Assembly: GCA_964413365.1 (NCBI GenBank) | Contig: CAYPRM010000024.1 | Span: 1 to 20,858 of the forward strand | Source of the DNA: RGIG4608 sp964413365 | GTDB taxonomy: Bacteria > Bacillota > Clostridia > Oscillospirales > CAG-272 | Reading direction: 5' to 3' | Length of the DNA: 20,858 bases | Shown: piece by piece, positions 14,051 through 20,858 of the stretch | Numbering within the stretch: position 1 is the stretch's first letter | Layout of the letters: each line of letters begins with the position of its first letter | Translations under genes and position numbers: made by a program | The notes under the pieces: model-generated | Told to the model about the DNA's origin: nothing | Seen by the model: only the letters and a program-made list of their open reading frames with translations | Database searches by the model: none

Positions 14051-14377
14051 ATGTCACTTGAATTTTTGGCTACAGCATTGCTTTGTATCTCGGTGGTTAC
14101 CGGGCTTACGACGGAAGCATTCAAGAAAATCTTGGATGGAACTAAGATTAAATACTCAAGCAACGTTCTTGCCATCATCGTTTCAATGGTGATCTCTATT
14201 GCGACTTCTATTGTTTATGTCGTTATGAATAACGTAGCAATCAGCACATCGGTCATTCTTCAGATGATTGTGCTCGTATTCTTGAGTTTCCTTGTTGCAA
14301 CTCTCGGATATGATAAGGTTATTCAAACAATTAAGCAATTTTTGTCGGCAAAGAACAAAGACATTGATCAGAAATAA
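14051..14377 (+). CDS. Small membrane protein, holin-like
   Basis: Protein of 108 residues with TAGGAGG upstream. Three hydrophobic segments: about 3-17 (LEFLATALLCISVVTG), about 38-60 (SNVLAIIVSMVISIATSIVYVVM) and about 66-90 (ISTSVILQMIVLVFLSFLVATLGY), then a hydrophilic basic end. Size and layout are holin-like and it is often annotated so in related phages. The position, between tail chaperones and a gp10-like protein and far from any lysis enzyme in view, makes a lysis role uncertain. A membrane role in tail assembly or DNA entry is possible. The membrane topology is clear; the function is not. Confidence 0.6.
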   Translation: MSLEFLATALLCISVVTGLTTEAFKKILDGTKIKYSSNVLAIIVSMVISIATSIVYVVMNNVAISTSVILQMIVLVFLSFLVATLGYDKVIQTIKQFLSAKNKDIDQK

Positions 14378-14400
14378 AAACACAGCAACGGAGAAATGAA

Positions 14401-14778
14401 ATGATAAGTTTCAGGCAGAAAGGCGACTTCTCAAAACTCTCTAGTTTCTTTGAAAGAGCAAAGGAAGCGGTTCATTTGGGAGATCTTGACCGTTATGGTC
14501 GGGAAGGGGTAGCCGCCCTTTCTGCTGCCACTCCAAAAGATACCGGGGAAACATCGAAATCGTGGAAATACGAAATTCATAGAACTAAAGATAGAGTGTC
14601 CATATCATTCAACAATACAAATATTCAAAATGGAGTTCCTATTGCAATTATTCTGCAATACGGACATGCTACAAAAAACGGACATTGGGTTGAGGGCGAG
14701 GATTACATAAATCCGACTGTTAAACCTATTTTTGAAAGAATAGCAGACGAGGCATGGAAGGAGGTTACTAGGGTTTGA
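14401..14778 (+). CDS. HK97 gp10-like head-tail/tail component
   Basis: Protein of 125 residues with GGAGAAAT upstream. Motifs of the HK97 gp10 family are clear: AATPKDTGETSKSWKYEI in the first half and IAIILQYGHATKNGHWVEGEDYINPTVKPIFERIADEAWKEV in the second. These proteins sit at the head-tail joint or on the tail. Here the gene is directly before the tape measure instead of in the head-closure block after the capsid. Its stop overlaps the TTG start of the tape-measure gene. It contains one of the ATTCAAAATGGA copies, in frame as IQNG. Confidence 0.82.
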   Translation: MISFRQKGDFSKLSSFFERAKEAVHLGDLDRYGREGVAALSAATPKDTGETSKSWKYEIHRTKDRVSISFNNTNIQNGVPIAIILQYGHATKNGHWVEGEDYINPTVKPIFERIADEAWKEVTRV

Positions 14779-17700
14779 GTAAACAAATAGATCAGAAAGT
14801 TGTCGAGATGCAATTCGATAATGCTAAATTTGAAAAGAATATTCAAACCAGTATGTCGAGCCTCGATAAATTAAAAGAGAAACTAAATTTCAATGGTGTT
14901 AGCACTGGTTTGGAAGATGTCAACACTTCTTCTCGTAATGCGGCATCGGGAATGTCGGGACTCGCCGCAGGGGTTGAGACGACGAGTTCTAAATTCTCAG
15001 CAATGGAAGTTATTGCTTTTACGGCTTTGCAGAATATTACAAATTCGGCAGTAGAAGCTGGTAAAAGAATAGTAGCTTCCCTCAGCATTGACCAAGTAAC
15101 ATCTGGCTTTGCGAAATACGAAGAAAAAACCACGGCAGTTCAAACTATTATGAACGCCACTGGAAAATCAATAGATGAAGTAAATGAACAATTAGAGAAA
15201 TTGAATTGGTTTACTGATGAAACCAGTTATAGTTTCACGGATATGGTTTCCAATATTGGTAAATTTACTTCAAATGGCGTTGACTTAGGAGTTTCGGTAA
15301 CGGCAATGATGGGTATCGCCAACTGGGCGGCATTGTCCGGTCAGAATGCCGAAGCAGCCGGTCGAGCGATGTATAACTTATCGCAATCGATTGGTATGGG
15401 CGCAGTCAAGTTGCAAGACTGGAAGTCCATTGAAAACGCTAATATGGCAACAAAAGAATTTAAGGAAATTGCTATTGAAACCGCTAAAGCATTGGGCGTT
15501 TTAAATGAGAATGCCGAAACCGAAAGCGGCATAGCAGTTGGTGCGGAAAACTTTTCAAGTACATTGTCAGAAGGATGGTTTACGAGTGAAGTTCTTCTCG
15601 CCGCCTTAGATAAATACGGTAATTATTCCGAAGAAGTCTATAAAGTAGCAACCGAGCAAGGTTTGACAGCTGCCGATGCGATGAAAATCGTTAGTTCCGA
15701 AACGATGGAACTCGGTTCTAAGGCATTTAAAGCAGCGCAAGAAGCTAAGACATTTACCGATGCGTTAAATGCAACGAAAGATGCAGTAAGTTCGGGTTGG
15801 ATGTCAACTTTTGAAACTATATTCGGTAATTACGATGAAGCAAAGGTTCTTTGGACAGATGTCGCGAATGAACTGTATGATATTTTTGCATCGGGAGCGG
15901 AAAGTCGTAACGAATTGCTTGGAGAATGGAAGGAACTTGGCGGTCGTGATTTAATGATTGAAGCTTTGATGAATTCTTTGACAATTTTAAAGAATGTAAT
16001 CGAAGCGGTCAGCACAGCTTTTCATGATATTTTCCCTGCAAAGACAGCCGATGATTTCGTTTCGATGACGCAATCAGTAAAGGATTTTACGGAAAGATTA
16101 AAAAACAACGAAGGACTATTAAATAATTTTACTAGGATACTTCGAGGATTATTTGCCGTTTTGGATATTGGCAAGCAGCTTATATCTTCGGTGTTCAGAG
16201 TGCTGGATCCGCTTTTAAGTAAGATTCCTGCTCTTAGTGGCGGTGTTTTAGATTTAGCGGGTTCTTTCGGTGATTTTTTAGTTAATCTGGACGATTCTAT
16301 TAAAAAGTCCGATTTCTTCTACAATATGTTTACAAAAATTGCAGAAGTTATCGGCAAAGTCGTTTCTGCTTTGCGAGAATTTATCGCTAAGGTAAAAGAA
16401 ACGGAAGTGTTTGCTAAGATTAGCGAGTTACTGTCAAAGGCTATCGGTAAGATAAAAGAATTTATAGCGGCGGCAAAAGAAAAATTTTCAACACCGGGAT
16501 TCGATTTATTCCATACGTTGCTTGAAAAATTACATAATGCGTTAACCGTTGTATTTAATATTATCGGCAAAGTCGTTTCTGCAATCATAAATGCATTTAA
16601 ATCGGTTGCACAGGCCATTACCGGTTCCTCGCTGTTACAAGTTTTATCTAAGGTATGGGAAATCATAGTTGCTATTGGAAAATGCATATTTGGTTTGCTC
16701 GGGGAAGCAATAAGTTCTCTTTGTGAAAAGCTAAAGGATGCAGATTTCAAGGGAATTTTAGATTTCTTAACAACACTTTCGGTTGGTGGAATGGCGGCTG
16801 GAATTGCTAAATTCTTCAATTCGATTTCAGCACCATTTGAAGGAATTAAAGATATTGTCAAAGGCATATCGGGGATTCTCGATAGTGTGCGTGGTTGTTT
16901 CGAAGCATATCAGAACAAATTAAAAGCCGACACATTAATGAAAATTGCCTCTGCAATCGCTATATTAACTGCGTCGTTATTGGTTTTATCATTTATAGAT
17001 AATGACAAGCTAATGCAAGGCATTTCCGGGATTACAATGTTGTTTGCGGAACTTCTGCTTTCGATGAAACTATTTACATCATTTAGTGGTAAATCTAAGA
17101 AAGCAATGTCCACAACGACAATGATGATTGGAATGTCACTTGCAGTATTGGTGTTAGCATCGGCATTGAAAAAGTTGTCTAGTTTGGATAGCGAAGCTCT
17201 CGGTAGGGGGCTTGTTGGACTAACAGGCTTGCTGGCTATTATGATCGCATCGACAAAAATGATTGGTAAAGACGGAAAGAAAGTAATGAAAGGTGCTTTC
17301 CAATTGATATTGTTTGGTATGGCTATTAAAATTCTTGCTTCGGCTTGTACTAAGCTATCAAAACTCTCTTGGGGTGAACTTTCAAAAGGTTTAGTCGGAG
17401 TCGGCGTATTAATGGCAGAAATTGCAGTATTTTTACGAGTTGCTAAATTTAATAAAAAAGCAATTTCTACGGCACTTGGGATGATACTGCTTGCCAGTGC
17501 GATTAAGATTTTAGCGAAGGCTTGTGTTATATTTGCCGATTTGAGCTGGAGCGGAATTGCAAAAGGACTTGGTAGCATAGGTGTATTGCTTGCCGAACTG
17601 GTGCTGTTTACGAAGTTAATCGGACAACCTAAACGATTGATTTCTACGGGAATTGGACTTATCGGGGTGGCTACCGCAATGAAGATATTTGCCTCGGCAA

Positions 17701-19490
17701 TGACTTCGTTTGCGAAACTCTCTTGGGGTGATACCGCGAAAGGATTATTTGCTATTGCCGGATGTTTGGCTGCCGTTACGGTTGCTTTGAATTTCTTGCC
17801 GAAAGGAATGATTAGCAAAGGACTTGGACTTATTGCGGTTGCCACGGCTTTGACTATTCTTGCTGCTGCTCTTAATAAAATGGGTAGTATGAGTTGGTCG
17901 GGAGTTGCAAAAGGCTTGTTATCGCTCGGTGGTTCGCTTGCTATATTGGCAGTTGGTCTTAGAGCAATGAAAAAATGCTTATCTGGCGCTGCTGCTTTGC
18001 TGGTTGCTTCAATGGCTTTGGCTGTTCTTGCACCTGTCTTGGCATTACTCGGAGCAATGAGCTGGGAAGCCATTCTTAAGGGGTTGGTTGCTTTGGCCGG
18101 AGCGTTTGTGATTTTGGGAGTAGCGGGAGCGGTTCTCGGACCGTTAACGCCTGCAATCTTGGCAATCTCGGGTGCTTTGGCTCTTTGTGGAGTTGCGGTT
18201 TTGGCAGCCGGTGTTGGTTTAACTGCCGCAGGAGTCGGACTTTCTGCATTGGCGGTGGCGTTTACTGCATTTGCTACGGCTTTGTCAGTTGGTGCTACGG
18301 CAATCGTTGCAGGATTAACGGTTATCATATCTGGAATTGTTCAGTTGATTCCAACAGTCGCAACAATGATTGCAAACGGCTTGATTGAATTTGCTAAAGT
18401 AATTGGCGAAGGTGCTCCTATCATTGCAGAAGCGGTAAAGAGCGTTGTGCTTAATTTGCTTGACATATTGGTAACTTGCGTTCCGCAAATAGTAGAAGTA
18501 ATCTTTGTCTTGCTGGAAAGCGTTTTGGCAACTCTCGTTGAACACGCTCCGACAATTGTCCAAGCTGTATTTGACATTTTAATTGCGTGTCTCGAAGGTA
18601 TAGCGAATAACATCTCGATGGTTGTTCAAACAGCAATCGACATCGTTGTTAACTTTATCGAAGGCATTGCTCAAAAGCTCCCCGATGTCATTCAAGCGGG
18701 TTTTGATTTGATTATCAGCTTTATAAACGGTATTACAGATGCTTTGAATAAGAATACGAAACCGTTGATCGAAGCGATGGGTAATTTGTTTAAAGCCGTG
18801 TTGAATTCGATTTGGGAAGTCTTTAAAGGCGCGGGAACGTTGTTGTACGATATCGGTAAGAACATTATCCAAGGACTTATCAATGGTATTAAAAATGCCG
18901 CTGAAGCACTTTGGAATGTGGTATGTGATGTTGGCAACAGTATCAAGGATTGGTTCTGCAATTTGTTTGGTATTAATTCACCTTCAAAAGTTTTCGCTGA
19001 ATACGGTATGTATATGGATGAGGGTTTGGCGGTTGGCTTATACAAATACTCTGATAGGGTTGAAGATGCAACGGAAAAGGTTGGCGAGAATGCGATCGAC
19101 ACTATGTCCGACGCAATCTCACAAGTTTCCGACGTCATTGAAAACGGAGAATTCGGAGAGCCGACAATCAGACCTGTAATGGATCTCTCGCAAATTCAAA
19201 ATGGAACCGCTATGCTTTCCAAGATGATGAGCGACGCCGACGATTACAAGATGTCCGCATCCGTTAATTTGGCAAATCAGGCAGCAAAGGGAATGTCTCG
19301 CAGTCAGGTTGACGACGATTCGACTTCGCTCGATAGCTTGGCGAAATCAATTCAAAAGATGGTAGATAATCCATCTCAAAACGTATCAAACGTATTTAAT
19401 ATCACGGGAGACGACCCGCAAGAAATTGCGGAACGTGTTTCCGACATCATACAAAAACAAATCGTTAGGAAAGGAGCAACATGGGAATAA
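14775..19490 (+). CDS. Tail tape measure protein
   Basis: Protein of 1571 residues starting at TTG, supported by AAGGAGG about 10 bases upstream inside the preceding gene. The N-terminal third is helical, with QNITNSAVEAGKRIVASLSIDQVTSGFAKYEEKTTAVQTIMNATGKS, typical of the family. Residues about 717-1185 are strongly hydrophobic and hold about seven repeats of 56-63 residues marked by LSWxxxxKGLxxI/L. Near 1399 is GINSPSKVFAEYGMYMDEGLAVGL, a widely shared tape-measure motif, followed by RPVMDLSQIQNG and the C-terminal NVFNITGDDPQEIAERVSDII. It sets tail length and probably inserts in the membrane during DNA entry. By the usual rule of about 0.15 nm per residue the tail would be long, over 200 nm. 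Confidence 0.95.
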   Translation: MSKQIDQKVVEMQFDNAKFEKNIQTSMSSLDKLKEKLNFNGVSTGLEDVNTSSRNAASGMSGLAAGVETTSSKFSAMEVIAFTALQNITNSAVEAGKRIVASLSIDQVTSGFAKYEEKTTAVQTIMNATGKSIDEVNEQLEKLNWFTDETSYSFTDMVSNIGKFTSNGVDLGVSVTAMMGIANWAALSGQNAEAAGRAMYNLSQSIGMGAVKLQDWKSIENANMATKEFKEIAIETAKALGVLNENAETESGIAVGAENFSSTLSEGWFTSEVLLAALDKYGNYSEEVYKVATEQGLTAADAMKIVSSETMELGSKAFKAAQEAKTFTDALNATKDAVSSGWMSTFETIFGNYDEAKVLWTDVANELYDIFASGAESRNELLGEWKELGGRDLMIEALMNSLTILKNVIEAVSTAFHDIFPAKTADDFVSMTQSVKDFTERLKNNEGLLNNFTRILRGLFAVLDIGKQLISSVFRVLDPLLSKIPALSGGVLDLAGSFGDFLVNLDDSIKKSDFFYNMFTKIAEVIGKVVSALREFIAKVKETEVFAKISELLSKAIGKIKEFIAAAKEKFSTPGFDLFHTLLEKLHNALTVVFNIIGKVVSAIINAFKSVAQAITGSSLLQVLSKVWEIIVAIGKCIFGLLGEAISSLCEKLKDADFKGILDFLTTLSVGGMAAGIAKFFNSISAPFEGIKDIVKGISGILDSVRGCFEAYQNKLKADTLMKIASAIAILTASLLVLSFIDNDKLMQGISGITMLFAELLLSMKLFTSFSGKSKKAMSTTTMMIGMSLAVLVLASALKKLSSLDSEALGRGLVGLTGLLAIMIASTKMIGKDGKKVMKGAFQLILFGMAIKILASACTKLSKLSWGELSKGLVGVGVLMAEIAVFLRVAKFNKKAISTALGMILLASAIKILAKACVIFADLSWSGIAKGLGSIGVLLAELVLFTKLIGQPKRLISTGIGLIGVATAMKIFASAMTSFAKLSWGDTAKGLFAIAGCLAAVTVALNFLPKGMISKGLGLIAVATALTILAAALNKMGSMSWSGVAKGLLSLGGSLAILAVGLRAMKKCLSGAAALLVASMALAVLAPVLALLGAMSWEAILKGLVALAGAFVILGVAGAVLGPLTPAILAISGALALCGVAVLAAGVGLTAAGVGLSALAVAFTAFATALSVGATAIVAGLTVIISGIVQLIPTVATMIANGLIEFAKVIGEGAPIIAEAVKSVVLNLLDILVTCVPQIVEVIFVLLESVLATLVEHAPTIVQAVFDILIACLEGIANNISMVVQTAIDIVVNFIEGIAQKLPDVIQAGFDLIISFINGITDALNKNTKPLIEAMGNLFKAVLNSIWEVFKGAGTLLYDIGKNIIQGLINGIKNAAEALWNVVCDVGNSIKDWFCNLFGINSPSKVFAEYGMYMDEGLAVGLYKYSDRVEDATEKVGENAIDTMSDAISQVSDVIENGEFGEPTIRPVMDLSQIQNGTAMLSKMMSDADDYKMSASVNLANQAAKGMSRSQVDDDSTSLDSLAKSIQKMVDNPSQNVSNVFNITGDDPQEIAERVSDIIQKQIVRKGATWE

Positions 19491-20197
19491 TCATTTTCAA
19501 CGGTCTATCCTCTGCCGATTATGGAATCAAGGTATGGCAAGCACCTACTTATACGATTCCTGAAAGAGATTACGAAACGGTTCACGTTCCCGGAAGGGAC
19601 GGGGATTTGTTACTTGATAAGGGTTCTTATAAAAACACCACAAGGTCTTACGTAGTCTCTTTCGGGAGACTAAATAAGAAGGATTTTACGATTCTCGCAA
19701 ACAGCTTGTCGGAATGGCTTCATTCCTGCTCAGGGTATGCTAGATTGGAAGATTCCTATGAACCCGAATATTACCGCATTGCGGCATATCAAGAAACTAA
19801 CGACATAACGAACGCTTATCATGAAGCGGGGCAGACAACAATCAAATTTAATTGTAAACCGCAGAGATACTTAAAATCGGGGGACGAAACGATAACATTT
19901 AGAAGCGCAGGCTCCTTGATTAATCCGACGTTTTTCTCTGCAAGACCGATTATTAAAGTTTACGGTAGCGGTAACGGTGTGCTTAAAGTCGGAGAGTATA
20001 CCGTTACTATTACGTCAATCGACGGTTATATTGTTATTGATAGTGAAATAATGGACGCTTACAAAGATACAATCAATTGTAACGCACAAATTCAACTGAA
20101 CGGCAATTTCCCGAGATTAGATCAAGGAACTACCGAAATTGCTTTTTCGGGAGGAATTACATCTGTGGAGGTGATACCTAAATGGTGGACAATTTAA
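19481..20197 (+). CDS. Distal tail protein (Dit)
   Basis: Protein of 238 residues with AAAGGAG upstream, overlapping the tape-measure end by 10 bases. Opening FNGLSSADYGIKVWQAPTYTIPERDYETVHVPGRDGDLLLDKGSYKNTTRSYVVSF is the conserved Dit N-terminal domain, with the PGRDGDLL loop. WLHSCSGYARLEDSYEPEYYRIAAY and TTIKFNCKPQRYLKSGDETI complete the N-domain; the rest is a short beta-rich C-terminal galectin-like domain without a long carbohydrate-binding insert. It forms the hub at the tail tip. Confidence 0.92.
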   Translation: MGIIIFNGLSSADYGIKVWQAPTYTIPERDYETVHVPGRDGDLLLDKGSYKNTTRSYVVSFGRLNKKDFTILANSLSEWLHSCSGYARLEDSYEPEYYRIAAYQETNDITNAYHEAGQTTIKFNCKPQRYLKSGDETITFRSAGSLINPTFFSARPIIKVYGSGNGVLKVGEYTVTITSIDGYIVIDSEIMDAYKDTINCNAQIQLNGNFPRLDQGTTEIAFSGGITSVEVIPKWWTI

Positions 20198-20858
20198 TCA
20201 GATTATTTGATTCTGCTGAAACAGAGTTTAGCACAAATGGTATCGGTGTCCTTCCGGATGCCGAATCGTGTGTTGTAACGGAAGAAAAAAACGGCGAATT
20301 TGAGTTGGAGATGGTTTACCCGATTACAGGTAAACGATATTCCGAGTTGACAATGCGACGTATTATCGTTGCAAAGTCGAACCCGTATTCCAATCCGCAG
20401 CCGTTTCGAATTTATTCGATAACCAAGCCTTTTAACGGTAGAGTAACGGTGAATGCCGAGCATATTTCTTATGATATGTCGGGTTATCCCGTTCCGCCGT
20501 TTACGGCTGGTTCTTGCGCAGACGCTTTAAGTAAATTAAAGGAAAACTGCGCTGTAACTTGTCCGTTTACTTTTTGGACGGATAAAAACGTAACAAAAGA
20601 TTTTTCCACAGACAAGCCTTATAGTATGCGTTCATTGCTCGGCGGAGTCGATGGTTCTATATTAAGCGTATTCGGTAAAGGCGAGTATGAGTTTGACGGA
20701 TATTTGGTAAAACTGTGGCTAAATCGAGGAAAAGACCGTGGCGTTGTTATTCGTTACGGCAAAAATCTTACGGATATTGAGCAGGAAGAGAATTGCAGTT
20801 CGGTATATACTGGCGTTTATCCCTATTGGTATGCTGAAAACTCCGAAATGGTGTCTTT
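20182..20858 (+). CDS. Tail-associated protein (Tal/prophage endopeptidase tail), 5' part
   Basis: The frame opens at ATG 20182 with GGAGGTG upstream, overlaps the Dit end by 16 bases, and runs open to the edge of the window (225 codons seen). It begins MVDNLIRLFDSAETEFSTNG, then GIGVLPDAESCVVTEEKNGEFELEMVYPITG, RIIVAKSNPYSNPQPFRIYSITKPFNGRVTVNAEHISYDMSGY and LWLNRGKDRGVVIRYGKNLTDIEQEEN. This is the N-terminal baseplate-hub domain of Gram-positive phage Tal proteins (Prophage_tail/endopeptidase tail family). A C-terminal enzymatic or receptor part, if any, lies beyond the window. Confidence 0.88.
   Translation, partial: MVDNLIRLFDSAETEFSTNGIGVLPDAESCVVTEEKNGEFELEMVYPITGKRYSELTMRRIIVAKSNPYSNPQPFRIYSITKPFNGRVTVNAEHISYDMSGYPVPPFTAGSCADALSKLKENCAVTCPFTFWTDKNVTKDFSTDKPYSMRSLLGGVDGSILSVFGKGEYEFDGYLVKLWLNRGKDRGVVIRYGKNLTDIEQEENCSSVYTGVYPYWYAENSEMVS

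Noticed and set aside
16910..18328. A 472-codon open frame on the - strand inside the tape-measure gene
   Set aside because: It is antisense to a clear tape-measure repeat region; its Ala/Ile/Pro/Asn-rich low-complexity product is the mirror of the hydrophobic repeats, and no Shine-Dalgarno was seen.
14623..19205. Treating the two coding copies of ATTCAAAATGGA as strong evidence of a binding site
   Set aside because: Both read IQNG in frame, and the tape-measure copy falls in a protein motif (DLSxIQNG) that is often conserved, so protein constraint and AT-rich codons may explain them.
1..20858. CRISPR arrays, tRNA genes, insertion sequences and diversity-generating retroelements
   Set aside because: No regularly spaced direct repeats, cloverleaf-like segments, transposase or reverse transcriptase motifs were noticed in reading either strand.

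Overview
The window is one continuous block of a tailed phage or prophage of siphovirus type. All genes read on the + strand. The host is most likely a low-GC Gram-positive bacterium of the Clostridia type: the DNA is AT-rich by eye, nearly every gene has a strong GGAGG-type Shine-Dalgarno, neighbouring genes overlap by a few bases, and the head and tail families (fused prohead protease/capsid, phi13-type major tail protein, GINSPSKVF-type tape measure) are those of Firmicutes phages. No integrase, repressor or lysis enzyme is in view, so lysogeny cannot be judged.

Layout. (1) 1-4474, early-type genes: a zinc-ribbon protein followed by an intrinsic terminator, then a tight cluster of a VRR-NUC nuclease, a RecB/Cas4-like PD-(D/E)XK nuclease, a 965-residue protein with the hallmarks of a single-chain two-barrel RNA polymerase (a beta-like K-G...DMP-DGVDV segment, then a beta'-like GADFDGD motif), and a small 82-residue partner. 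(2) 4475-4739, a gene-free interval rich in inverted repeats, including a 27-position stem-loop; it is a candidate cos/pac region, structured RNA or promoter region. (3) 4740-9965, packaging and portal: a 113-residue possible small terminase, an HNH nuclease, a gp6-like connector, two small proteins and one mini-ORF that begin with a YHHGxxGQxWG tag, the large terminase and the portal. (4) 9958-12356, head: protease, scaffold and HK97-type capsid in one ORF with two internal translation starts, then head closure and tail terminator. (5) 12369-20858, tail: major tail protein, a terminator, two tail-assembly chaperones, a holin-like membrane protein, an HK97 gp10-like protein, a 1571-residue tape measure, distal tail protein, and the start of a tail-associated endopeptidase cut by the window edge.

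How the genes work together. Regions 3 to 5 are a complete assembly line from DNA cutting to tail tip. The unusual element is the polymerase-like protein next to the packaging genes. It carries a short N-terminal HYGTKYHSGRYPWGSG element that resembles the HHG tags on the small proteins around the terminase. My main hypothesis is that these tags mark proteins for the procapsid or virion, and that the polymerase may be carried in the particle, or at least serves phage-specific transcription. The polymerase family itself looks familiar to me as a widespread but poorly described phage family, so the novelty lies in its function and context rather than its existence.
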